Below are positions 1-7,910 of a DNA stretch of 38,391 bases, piece by piece. The notes under the pieces are model-generated. The model did no database searches. It was not told the DNA's origin and saw only the letters and a program-made list of their open reading frames with translations. The DNA is from Candidatus Cloacimonetes bacterium 4572_55 (GTDB taxonomy: Bacteria > 4572-55): assembly GCA_002084765.1 (NCBI GenBank), contig NBMB01000016.1, positions 1 to 38,391 of the forward strand, given 5' to 3'. Numbering within the stretch: position 1 is the first letter of the stretch; each line of letters starts with the position of its first letter. The translations under genes and the position numbers were made by a program.

Positions 1-96
1 TACCAGTTTCTTAAGAGAGTACTTTAAGTATATGAAAATCTGAATAAATTGCAATAGATAAATCATAAATCATAACCTGATTAAAGAGATTATTGA

Positions 97-471
97 GTGG
101 ATACGAATAAGTTCTACAAAACCGGTATTTTGACGGGCCATGGAACTTATCGACAATGTTCAGATCTGTTTCTTTTTCGTGAGATCGATTGGGTGCGGGT
201 GAAGGGAAAACAGCGACCCGTCGCTATGTACGAACTCTTGTCCGACGACCGGGACGATTCGAGCGTCATCGAATTCGCAGGTCTGTACGAACAAGGTCTG
301 AAAGCCTATCGCAGTCGAGAATGGCGCAAGGCAGGTCGATATTTCCAGGAATGTTTACGCTTATCAAAAAACGATGGACCAAGCCAGTTGTTTGTTGCGC
401 GGTGTCGCCACTATGAAGAATCGCCGCCGTCGGACCATTGGGACGGGATTTGGCAAATGGGAGAAAAATAA
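97..471 (+). pseudogene. C-terminal remnant of a class III adenylate/guanylate cyclase
   Basis: The reading frame gives about 124 residues that look like the very end of a class III nucleotide cyclase: an NKFY...ILTGHGTY segment, then FREIDWVRVKGKQRPVAMYE, which matches the last strands of the catalytic domain, followed by the tail these cyclases often carry (FxxGLKAYRSREWRKAGRYF, then DGPS and PPSDHWDGIW). The catalytic core that binds metal and ATP is absent. A TGA lies directly before the GTG at 97, and bases 1-96 are AT-rich and encode nothing cyclase-like, so the gene is truncated at its 5' end. I see no ribosome binding site. The GTG is only the first possible start and expression is doubtful. 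It converges on selD with an 11-base gap. Read it as a decayed gene fragment. Confidence 0.6.
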
Positions 472-482
472 TATGGCATTAA

Positions 483-1535
483 CTATTCAATAATCAGCCT
501 CTCTCCACCTTTACTTTGGATAGCGACGCCAATAAGTCGACAAAATTCCTTGTTTTCGTCGAATTGGTGCTGAAGTCTGTCTGATTTTTCAGGAGAGACA
601 GCGACCAGTAAGCCGCCGGATGTCTCTGGTGTGAAGAGCAGTAGCTGCATTTCCTCTGTCATATTGGAGTCGAATCGGATATGCGGTCCGTAATATTTTT
701 GGTTGCGGCAGGAACTCGCGGGGAAAAGCCAATCTTCCGCATATTGCACTGCGCCTGGTAAAAAAGGCAGATTTTCCCCATGAATTCGGAAGCAAATTGA
801 GCTTTGAGACGCCATGTCATACGCGTGTCCCAGCAGGGCAAATCCGGAAATATCGGTGCAAGCTTGAGCACTGACATCACGAATAATCTGCGCGGCTTTT
901 CGATTGAGCCGAGTCATACTCTGCACAGCGACTGCAAGGTCTGACGGATCCGCCGCGTCCGCTTTAAACGCTGTGGTGGTCATACCCGATCCCAGAGGTT
1001 TTGTGAGAAATAACAAATCTCCGGGTCGTGCTCCAGCCTTTGTCAATAGGCAAGATGGATGTGCGATCCCCATAACCGACAAGCCATATTTCGGCTCCGA
1101 GTCCTGGACAGTGTGACCGCCCGCCAGGATACCGCCAGATTCCATCACTTTTTCCGCGCCGCCTCGAAGAATTTCGGAAACGATCTCCGCGGGGAAGTCA
1201 GCCGGAAATCCGCAAATATTGAGAGCCATCACGACCTCGCCGCCCATAGCATAGACGTCGCTCATCGCGTTTGCCGCGGCGATCGCTCCGAAATCATAAG
1301 GATCATCGACAATTGGGGTAAAAAAATCCAGGGTATGGATGACCGCGGTATGCGCGTTGATCTGATACACCGCGGCGTCATCCCCATCTTCTAATCCCAC
1401 TGTAACTTGAGGATACCGGTCAGTTGGGAAGATTTTTTGCAAAGGACGCAGCACTTGCGCCAGGGCCTCAGGACCCATTTTTGCCGCTCACCCAGCCGCG
1501 GAAGTCATCGAAGTAAGACGAAATTTTTTGTGCAT
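483..1535 (-). CDS. selD: Selenide, water dikinase SelD, itself a selenoprotein (Sec16 encoded by UGA)
   Basis: SelD makes selenophosphate from selenide and ATP, the selenium donor for selenocysteine and selenouridine. The body is typical: GLEDGDDAAVY, TLDFFTPIVDDPYDFG, AANAMSDVYAMGG, GGHTVQDSEPKYGL, TDISGFALLGH and TPETSGGLL. The obvious ATG at 1476-1478 yields 331 residues and omits the catalytic N-terminus. Reading upstream in frame gives FRLTSMTSAAG-UGA-AAKMGP, which aligns with the FRLT..GAGC/U-x-C/A-K-xxP start of SelD, so UGA (1488-1490) stands at the Cys/Sec position (Cys17 in E. coli) and the essential Lys follows as K19. With ATG at 1533-1535 the protein has 350 residues, the normal length. 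In-frame ATGs at 1547 and 1556 are alternatives; none has a strong ribosome binding site. It follows the M42 peptidase gene on the same strand after a palindrome. Identity is certain; the exact start is not. Confidence 0.95.
1463..1476 (-). promoter_or_regulatory. Candidate bacterial SECIS hairpin of selD
   Basis: Starting 12 bases after the UGA at 1488-1490, the mRNA can form a five-pair hairpin, GGGUC with GGCCC (one U-G pair), around a CUGA loop. The loop lies 17-20 bases after the UGA, within the window where bacterial SECIS apical loops sit. It was folded by eye, and the loop does not start with G as many known elements do, so the assignment is tentative. The recoded UGA itself is better supported than this structure. 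Confidence 0.4.
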
Positions 1536-1566
1536 TTCTTTATTCATATTAAACATATTAAACCAA

Positions 1567-1607
1567 AGACCTCACAGGCTTTGAAAATTCGAAAACCTAT
1601 GAGGTCT
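1567..1607. repeat. Palindromic repeat of the AGACCTCA family
   Basis: An imperfect inverted repeat: AGACCTCACAGG at the left pairs with CCTATGAGGTCT at the right, around a central TTTGAAAATTCGAAAA core that is itself palindromic. The same element, in a more perfect form, lies at 23432-23464. It sits between the 3' end of the M42 peptidase gene and selD and may stop transcription of the peptidase gene, but the T-run after it on the minus strand is short. Its reuse elsewhere suggests a dispersed REP-like sequence. Confidence 0.65.
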
Positions 1608-1630
1608 GATTGCAAGGATATAAATTGTAA

Positions 1631-2701
1631 TTACCGACCAAAGGAAATATTTTCATCCAAAGAGAGAACAAACTCGACCAAAATATCGACTGATTTGTCC
1701 ATATCTTCCAGGTTGATCACCTCGGTGGAAGTGTGCATATAACGACAAGGAATGCTAATCAGACTGATCGGCGTCCCCGAGGCGCGGTGATACATCGAAT
1801 CCGCGTCTGTGCCGGTACGACCCATATCGATATCAATCTGATAGGGTATTTCCTTTGCCTTAGCAGCTTTTTCCATCAGAGCGAAAGCCGTTCTGCTGGT
1901 TCGCACGCCCTTTGTCAGACAGGGACCTAAGCCGCATTTTATATCGCCAAAACGCTTTTTTTCCACGCTGGGAATATTGGTGTCATGATTGACATCGACA
2001 GCGATCGCCAATGCGGGTCGGAGTCTCTCCGCCAACATTCCAGCTCCACCGTTTCCGACCTCTTCACAGACAGAAGCCGCGCCCACGACGCCCACTTTCA
2101 GATTGCCCTTATCCGCATGCTCGCTCAGACGGCGCATCAGCTCGCCGGACACATAACAGCCGGATCGATCGTCAAAATTTCGAGCCACAGCCAAATCGTT
2201 GCGCATCTCTTCGAAATCGCCGCCCCAGATGATCGGGTCACCGACCTGGATCAACTCTTCCGCCTCTTTCTTATCTTTGGCTCCGATATCAACCCAAAGA
2301 TTATACAGTTTGGGAATTTCGTCCTTTTTGCCCCGATCCATCAGGTGAATCGCCTTTTTACTGATCACGCCGAACAGGGGACCATTCTGAGTCAGTATCC
2401 GCACCCGCTGAGATAGCAACACCATCGGATCCATCCCCCCGATAGGAGCTACATAGACAAACCCGTTGTCATCGATATAGTTGACCATCAGCCCGATCTC
2501 GTCGGAATGACCCACTACCAATATTTTTTTTGCTGCGTCCTCGTTAATAATTGCATAGCGACTGCCGCGCGTCTCCGATTTAACGGGTGACACGAACTGT
2601 TCTACATATTTTTTCCATACGTCCGTAGCTGGGTCTTCAAAACCCGCAGGTGCCGCGGCGGCCAATAGTTTTTTCAAAAAATCTTTTGATTGAGAATCCA
2701 T
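1631..2701 (-). CDS. M42 family metallo-aminopeptidase
   Basis: A cytoplasmic M42 peptidase (glutamyl aminopeptidase/FrvX/PepA-TET type), which usually assembles into dodecameric tetrahedra and trims peptides using two metal ions. Visible motifs are VVGHSDEIG (His65, Asp67), ARNFDDRSG near residue 177, CEEVGNGGA (catalytic and metal-binding Glu213-214), AVDVNHD (Asp236) and RYMHTSTEV near the end, with the expected PIGGMDP segment between. The ATG at 2699-2701 is preceded by AGGAAG at good spacing and gives 356 residues, the family length; a TTG five codons upstream overlaps that binding site and is rejected. It lies 24 bases after the RibD-C gene, so co-transcription is likely. The true substrate cannot be told from sequence. 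Confidence 0.93.
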   Translation of the reverse strand: MDSQSKDFLKKLLAAAAPAGFEDPATDVWKKYVEQFVSPVKSETRGSRYAIINEDAAKKILVVGHSDEIGLMVNYIDDNGFVYVAPIGGMDPMVLLSQRVRILTQNGPLFGVISKKAIHLMDRGKKDEIPKLYNLWVDIGAKDKKEAEELIQVGDPIIWGGDFEEMRNDLAVARNFDDRSGCYVSGELMRRLSEHADKGNLKVGVVGAASVCEEVGNGGAGMLAERLRPALAIAVDVNHDTNIPSVEKKRFGDIKCGLGPCLTKGVRTSRTAFALMEKAAKAKEIPYQIDIDMGRTGTDADSMYHRASGTPISLISIPCRYMHTSTEVINLEDMDKSVDILVEFVLSLDENISFGR

Positions 2702-2725
2702 TACACTTCCTTTCAACCGTAAGCA

Positions 2726-3520
2726 TTATTCAAGATTACCGCATAAGAATTCGAGGCGTTCAAGTTTGCTTAAAAAAACTTCTCGATCCAGGGCACTCCG
2801 ATATTTCCTCGGATTGCCGATTTGACCATGAAGAAATTGATAGCGAAGAAACAGCTCTCCTTCAAAATGACGGCAGGAGAGAAACTTCAAATTGCGAATT
2901 TTATGAGAGGGAAATCCTTGTCCACCGACCGGCGAGGCGACCCTCTCTCCGCCAATAATGATCGGGCAAATTGTGAGATATAACTCGTCTACAAAATTAT
3001 GAGAAATCATCTGAAAATTGAGCCGGCTGCCGCCTTCTAATAGCAGTCGGTTAACGCCCCACTTTTTCAGATATGCCATGACCAAAGAGAGGTCTATATC
3101 ATCGTGGGACTGGGATTGCGATAAGGCGTGAATCCGAGCGAATCGAGCCAGATCGTTCATTTTTTCCGAGTCGCTGTTCTCGCTCGTGATGATCCATTTT
3201 TCCGTATCCGGATAGGAAAAAAAGCGACAATCAGTCGGAATATCAAGACTTCGGCTTATCACAATATTGATCGGATGAGGGGCTTTTTTCTGCGCCGCTC
3301 GTTTTTTCACCAGAGCTTCGGTTTTGATCCAGAGATGAATCCCATCGACTCGTAATGTATTGGCACCAATCAAGATAGCGTCGGCTTGAAACCGAATCTC
3401 ATCCATGACCCTTCGATCTTCCACGCTGGAAAATTGTATAGATTTTCCCTGATATGTCGAAATCTTGCCGTCAGTGCTCATCGCCATATTCATTGTCACA
3501 TAGGGACGCGAGAGAGTCAT
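2726..3520 (-). CDS. Stand-alone RibD C-terminal (DHFR-like) reductase
   Basis: This 264-residue protein is the reductase half of riboflavin biosynthesis enzyme RibD without the deaminase domain. Typical motifs are NMAMSTDGKIS near residue 11, a DEIRFQADAILIGANTLRVD segment, INIVISRSLDIP, LLLEGGSRLNFQM and DELYLTICPIIIGGERV. The family reduces the ribosylamino-pyrimidine 5'-phosphate intermediate with NADPH, but stand-alone members can also be DHFR-like reductases of unknown substrate. No other rib gene lies nearby, so a role in flavin synthesis is only the default reading. The tail after about residue 235 (GNPRKYRSALDREVFLSKLE) goes beyond the usual domain. It starts 20 bases after the stop of the MBL hydrolase gene and has no clear ribosome binding site, which fits translational coupling. 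Confidence 0.85.
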   Translation of the reverse strand: MTLSRPYVTMNMAMSTDGKISTYQGKSIQFSSVEDRRVMDEIRFQADAILIGANTLRVDGIHLWIKTEALVKKRAAQKKAPHPINIVISRSLDIPTDCRFFSYPDTEKWIITSENSDSEKMNDLARFARIHALSQSQSHDDIDLSLVMAYLKKWGVNRLLLEGGSRLNFQMISHNFVDELYLTICPIIIGGERVASPVGGQGFPSHKIRNLKFLSCRHFEGELFLRYQFLHGQIGNPRKYRSALDREVFLSKLERLEFLCGNLE

Positions 3521-3540
3521 ACGTTAATAGCCGTTCATTG

Positions 3541-4167
3541 TTACATAAGACGACAAAAAAGATTTGTTTGGCGTTCCTTGCCCACTGTTGTGGCGGGACC
3601 GTGACCGGGGTAGATCGTCACATCATCCGGTAGAGTCAGGATTCGGTCTCGGATTGAGCGGAGCAGGGTTTGATAATCACCGCCAAACAGATCGGTGCGA
3701 CCAATGGATCCGTCAAAAATGGTATCGCCCACAAAAAGCATGTTCTTCCTCAGCAGACAGATACCGCATGGAGAATGTCCCGGAGTTTCGATCACATTGA
3801 GTTTCAAGTCGCCCACTGCGAGCGAGTCTCCCTGCCTCAAAGGGTGATCTACTTCGGGAATCCCACTGATCGGCAGGTCAAAAATGCTGCCGTGTTCGTT
3901 TAACTGCTGCAAAAGAGGAATTTCGTCAGGATGCAGACAGAAAGCGGCTCCAGTAGCTTGCTTCAGACCCGCGGCACCCGCAGCGTGATCAATGTGGGCG
4001 TGAGTGGAGACAATATGCGTGACCGTGAGTCCCAAACGCTCGATATTTTTCAATATCCGCTCGATATCGCCGCCAGGATCAATCACCGCGGCATGTTTTG
4101 TTTTCGAGCAACCAAGTATGTAAGAATTGGCGGAAAATGGGGTCACGACAATAGTTTCTAAGATCAT
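3541..4167 (-). CDS. MBL-fold metallohydrolase (glyoxalase II-like)
   Basis: A 208-residue cytoplasmic metallo-beta-lactamase-fold hydrolase. The metal motif THAHIDHAAG gives His56, His58, Asp60 and His61. Further ligands follow in TPGHSPCGI, FVGDTIFDGSIGRTDL and IYPGHGPAT. The FxGSIGRTDL box and the short length match the YcbL/glyoxalase II-like group, which acts on thioesters such as S-lactoylglutathione or on related small substrates. AAGGA precedes the ATG by about seven bases. It stands first in a minus-strand series with the RibD-C reductase and M42 peptidase genes. No partner reveals the substrate. Confidence 0.88.
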   Translation of the reverse strand: MILETIVVTPFSANSYILGCSKTKHAAVIDPGGDIERILKNIERLGLTVTHIVSTHAHIDHAAGAAGLKQATGAAFCLHPDEIPLLQQLNEHGSIFDLPISGIPEVDHPLRQGDSLAVGDLKLNVIETPGHSPCGICLLRKNMLFVGDTIFDGSIGRTDLFGGDYQTLLRSIRDRILTLPDDVTIYPGHGPATTVGKERQTNLFCRLM

Positions 4168-4200
4168 ATTCTGTCCTTTATTATGTGCTAAAAAGGTCAG

Positions 4201-4252
4201 CAGATTATGCAGATTTGTCCGCAGATTACGCAGATTAAAATGCGGACAAAAT
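4201..4252. repeat. CAGATTACG-type repeat with a 10-bp stem, just after the LVIVD gene
   Basis: Several CAGATT units spaced nine bases apart are flanked by a perfect inverted repeat, TTTGTCCGCA (4214-4223) with TGCGGACAAA (4241-4250), loop 17. It begins right at the stop codon of the LVIVD-repeat gene on the minus strand, so it could end that transcript, but no T-run follows. The core CGCAGATT motif recurs at 25843-26003, 29241-29400 and 29421-29581. Confidence 0.55.
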
Positions 4253-6396
4253 TATTTAATCAGAACACATTTTTTTGTTTCGTCTACACCGCTGGTTATG
4301 AGCCGATAGAAATATATTCCCGCGGCAGTATCTTTTCCATCATCATTTTTTCCATCCCATTCGATTCGATATGTCCCAGCAGGCTGCTGTGTGTGAACCA
4401 TCCTCCTGATCAGGCGACCCGTGATGTCGTAAATGGACAGATCAACCGGATTTGTTATCGACAGTTCATATCGAATTTCGGTTTTTTCTCGGAAAGGGTT
4501 GGGGAAATTTGAGGATAAGTGAAATGAAGCGTATCCAACAAACGGGTCATCCTCGACCGATATCATCAGATCATTTTGGAAGATCAACAAGCCCCCGGTT
4601 CCGTCAGCGATAAAGAGCAGATTGTCTTGAGCACACAGGTCGGTCGCCCTGCCGATGGATTCCACAAAACCGACTTCTTCTGGCTGGCTGGGGTCGGCGA
4701 CGTCGATCGCACGAACTCGATTCCCCCATTCGATCACATAGAGATAACGCCCGCTTATCGCTACAGTTTTAGCAAAGCCGATCGTGTCGATATGCCCGGT
4801 TTCTTGCGGAGCGGTTGGGTCTTGCACATTGACAATACTCACGCCGCCCATGCCGTCTGCGATATAGAGAAAATCTCCCTGGGAGACAACATCTTGCGCG
4901 TTCCCCGAAGTATCGAGTTGCCCGACAATCACAGGTTGTTCCACATCGGTTATATTTATCAAGGTTAATCCTGCCGCGCCGTCCGCTATCGCCGCGTAAT
5001 GTCCGAAAAGGGCGATGCCATAAGCCTGATCCACTGTGGGGCAATGGACGATATGCGCTGGGTTTGCCGGATCGGTCATATCCAGAATCTTCAGCCCTCC
5101 AGGACCGTCCGCGATATACGCCAGTCCCTGATCAGCGATTGCACTGTACGCGCGTCCCCCTGTATCGTATCGGCACAGAGTCGTTGGGTTGTCTGGATCG
5201 CTCACACGCACGATCTGGATTCCGAGATCGCCCTCTGCAATCAATGCGTAGTCGCTGGCAAGGGAGACGTCCCATACATACTCTCCTGTTTCGCAGTACC
5301 CAGATTCGATGATTTCCTCTGACTGGGCTATATCCAATATTTGCAATTGCTCTGACGGGTCCAAGAGATAGGCAGCCTGATCCCGGACAGCGATCTGATA
5401 CGCAGAGCCTGGAGTATCGAGAAAGCCAATCTCGTTCGGAAGCAGCGGGATGGTCGTATCGATCAGCCGCACGCCCTTTTGATAATCCGCAACATAGACG
5501 CCTGATAGCCCAATCGCCGCGCAGAGAGCATAGCCTTCGGTATCGTATTGCCCCACCTGAATGGGATATGCCGGATCAAATATATCGATTATCTTTAATC
5601 CCGCCTCATAATTAGCTACATAAGCGTAATTGTTTTTGATAACGACATCCTGCGCCGGCGTATCGGTCTCCCAGGAGCCAAGCTCTTGAGGATCATAAAG
5701 ATTGTCAATATTGAACGTTATCAGCGCGTGGAGACTGGTCGTGACGTAGGCATAATCCTCTGTCACCGTAACGCCGGACGCGGAGCTATGGGTCAGAGCC
5801 GACGCGATTTGGATTGGGGCATTCGGATCAAACGTCTCGATGACTCGGAGTTGACCGCTCGCGTCTGCGATAAAGACGTAGTAGTCGCTCAACACAGCGA
5901 CGTCCAGAGCCCGAGTCCCGTTTTCATAAAACCCCACCTGATATGGATCGGTCGGGTCAGAGATGTTGACGATCCGAAGACCCGCGTCTCCCGCCGCGAC
6001 AAACGCGTATGAGCCGCCCCACGCGACGTTCTCTGCGGACCCCGGTAAATCAACCGCGCCAATCTCTTGCGGATCTTGGGGATCGGAGATGTCGATAATC
6101 CTTAGACCCGCTTTCCCGGCAGCCGTATATGCGTAGTTATCTCGCACTGCAACGCCGCTGACAACTCCTGGAGTCAAGACCCTTCCCAACGGCTCCGGCT
6201 CTTCAGGATTGGTGAAATCGACTACTTGCAGATAACCGCCTCTCCCAATATACGCGGTATCGCCGACAGCCTGCACAGCGAGGCAGGGACCGTCTGCCCA
6301 ACGTCCAATCAAGCTCATATTTTGGCTCTCTTGGGCTTGCAACGATATGACCGAGGATAATAAAAATAGAAAAAAGATAAGCAATTTCGATTTCAT
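4252..6396 (-). CDS. Secreted LVIVD-repeat beta-propeller protein with C-terminal sorting domain
   Basis: A 714-residue exported protein. Residues 1-22 (MKSKLLIFFLFLLSSVISLQ) form a signal peptide. From about residue 30 to 620 run thirteen full repeats and one partial of about 44 residues, each with the pattern D-YAYVA-G-GL-IIDISDP--P--vG, the LVIVD repeat, thought to form beta-propeller blades. Fourteen units would suit two seven-bladed propellers. The last 85 residues carry SSNFPNPF, then IYDITGRLIRR and GIYFYRL, the FlgD/Ig-like module found at the end of type IX-style sorted proteins. It is probably on the surface or released, in protein or carbohydrate binding. The ribosome binding site is poor. 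It may be transcribed alone, since the next gene is over 80 bases downstream with a palindrome between. Confidence 0.85.
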   Translation of the reverse strand: MKSKLLIFFLFLLSSVISLQAQESQNMSLIGRWADGPCLAVQAVGDTAYIGRGGYLQVVDFTNPEEPEPLGRVLTPGVVSGVAVRDNYAYTAAGKAGLRIIDISDPQDPQEIGAVDLPGSAENVAWGGSYAFVAAGDAGLRIVNISDPTDPYQVGFYENGTRALDVAVLSDYYVFIADASGQLRVIETFDPNAPIQIASALTHSSASGVTVTEDYAYVTTSLHALITFNIDNLYDPQELGSWETDTPAQDVVIKNNYAYVANYEAGLKIIDIFDPAYPIQVGQYDTEGYALCAAIGLSGVYVADYQKGVRLIDTTIPLLPNEIGFLDTPGSAYQIAVRDQAAYLLDPSEQLQILDIAQSEEIIESGYCETGEYVWDVSLASDYALIAEGDLGIQIVRVSDPDNPTTLCRYDTGGRAYSAIADQGLAYIADGPGGLKILDMTDPANPAHIVHCPTVDQAYGIALFGHYAAIADGAAGLTLINITDVEQPVIVGQLDTSGNAQDVVSQGDFLYIADGMGGVSIVNVQDPTAPQETGHIDTIGFAKTVAISGRYLYVIEWGNRVRAIDVADPSQPEEVGFVESIGRATDLCAQDNLLFIADGTGGLLIFQNDLMISVEDDPFVGYASFHLSSNFPNPFREKTEIRYELSITNPVDLSIYDITGRLIRRMVHTQQPAGTYRIEWDGKNDDGKDTAAGIYFYRLITSGVDETKKCVLIK

Positions 6397-6536
6397 TTCG
6401 TTTTCTTTAAAATTATTGGTCGTACAGGAGTGATGACGCGGAACGCTGTTCTACGTTACAGCAAAGTATCATGTCCAAAAAAACGTGGACGTCTTAATAT
6501 ATCGTTTTGTAAAGTTTTTGCCATATTAAATTTGCA

Positions 6537-6565
6537 AATCCTAAGGGTTTTAAACCCTTAAGATT
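6537..6565. repeat. Palindrome of the CTAAGGGTTT family in the divergent intergenic region
   Basis: TAAGGGTTT and AAACCCTTA form a near-perfect inverted repeat, extended outward by AATC and GATT. It lies between two genes read away from each other (6397-6793), so it cannot be a terminator for either. A relative lies at 26064-26103. Apart from this element and the promoter at 6676-6704, I see nothing in the 397 bases of this gap. Confidence 0.6.
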
Positions 6566-6675
6566 TGTGAGATCGGTTACAGATCAATAAAACTCGCGCG
6601 ACGACAAGACTTAACACCGCCAGGGTATATGTTCTTTTTTAAATAAAAAAAAATGTGATTTCCACAGAAAATTCC

Positions 6676-6704
6676 TTGACAAGTAATATAAATAGAACTA
6701 TCAT
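6676..6704 (+). promoter_or_regulatory. Sigma-70-type promoter for the secreted-protein gene pair
   Basis: TTGACA at 6676-6681 and TATCAT at 6699-6704 are separated by exactly 17 bases, in AT-rich DNA about 90 bases before the ATG at 6794. The -35 box is perfect and the -10 box matches in four or five positions. It probably drives both plus-strand genes that follow. Confidence 0.7.
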
Positions 6705-6793
6705 ATCTAATGTATTATGGAAGTAAATTATATTTAGATACCTAAACTTAATTATTAAACATATTAAAGATGTGTCGCGCTATGGAGGTAAAA

Positions 6794-7846
6794 ATGAAAG
6801 TCTCTCTCTTGATCATTATCCTTATATTCACTCTGGCATTCATCTCGAGTGCCCAGACTTTTAACGTCCCGATTTCCATGACCGATGGTATTAACAGCTA
6901 TACAATCTATCTCGGCGCGCACCCTTCTGCGACAGACGGTTTTGATCCCGGGATAGATTCGGATGCCCCTCCGCCTATACCGAGCGGATTTTACGCTGAG
7001 GAGCGGTGGAACGGCGAGCGATATTGGGTGGATATCCGAGCCGCAATTCCATGCTCTCTGAAAAGTCATGAATATAGCCTATTTGGAAACAGCTATCCCT
7101 TTGATATCACCTGGGATTTACAATTGTTAGCAAACTTTGGCAGCTTTGTGATTGACGATGATACAAATTTTCTCGATATGACTGTAACCGATCACCTGCA
7201 CCTCCCTAATGGAGACTATCCCACATTTAGTCGACACGGCTTACCGGTTATTTTCACGCCATATATCTGTCCCTGCCGATCTATTTCTGATCAAGAGCTG
7301 TCTGGAAATTTCCCGACCTATATTGTCGCGAATTTGGATACGGTCTTTACCAGAGACCCTGATTTCCCGATCTCATACACCGTGGCAACAGACAACAATA
7401 TCTCAGCGGAACTCTCAGGGAATCAACTCTGGCTAAGTTCCATAGAAAACGTGACTGGCAGTTCGCAGGTAATTGTCTGCGCCCAGGTGGAGCAGGTAAC
7501 AGTTTGCGATAGCTTTATCGTTTTTATAGAGCAGATATCGGTCGAGGAAGATCGTCTCACGGAGAAGCTGGAAACCACTCTATGGCAAAATTTTCCAAAT
7601 CCGGTCTCGGCAACCACGACAATTCGCTATGAGCTGGTGCAAAACGGATATGTGGAGCTGGAACTTTTTGACATCTCCGGGAAAAAAATTACCGAGCTTG
7701 TCTCACAGATAGAACCCGCGGGCACCAGAAAAATCAGCTGGAACGGAACAGACGATTCCGGTCGTCTCGTCCCAGACGGCGTCTATCTCTATCGATTAAA
7801 AGCCAAAGATCAAGCCATTGTCAAAAAGCTCATTTTGATACGATAA
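6794..7846 (+). CDS. Secreted protein with C-terminal FlgD/Ig-like sorting domain
   Basis: The start is ATG at 6794, preceded by GGAGGT; earlier in-frame ATGs would place this site inside the gene. The 350-residue product has a signal peptide (MKVSLLIIILIFTLAFISSA, then QTF), an N-terminal domain of about 130 residues, a middle beta-rich region with two CxC or CxxC-like pairs (PYICPCRS, then VCAQVEQVTVCDS), and a C-terminal module opening with WQNFPNPVS and including LFDISGKKITEL and DGVYLYRLKA. The N-terminal domain (GAHPSATDGFDPG, then DAPPPIPSG) recurs in the giant protein encoded 64 bases downstream, so the two are related in structure as well as co-transcribed. No enzymatic motif is visible. 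Likely an exported surface or matrix component; function unknown. Confidence 0.85.
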   Translation: MKVSLLIIILIFTLAFISSAQTFNVPISMTDGINSYTIYLGAHPSATDGFDPGIDSDAPPPIPSGFYAEERWNGERYWVDIRAAIPCSLKSHEYSLFGNSYPFDITWDLQLLANFGSFVIDDDTNFLDMTVTDHLHLPNGDYPTFSRHGLPVIFTPYICPCRSISDQELSGNFPTYIVANLDTVFTRDPDFPISYTVATDNNISAELSGNQLWLSSIENVTGSSQVIVCAQVEQVTVCDSFIVFIEQISVEEDRLTEKLETTLWQNFPNPVSATTTIRYELVQNGYVELELFDISGKKITELVSQIEPAGTRKISWNGTDDSGRLVPDGVYLYRLKAKDQAIVKKLILIR

Positions 7847-7910
7847 ATCGCGTCCAACCACAATTTTTTCAAATTTATTTTACAACTGAATCGCTTTTAG
7901 GAGGCGTGCC

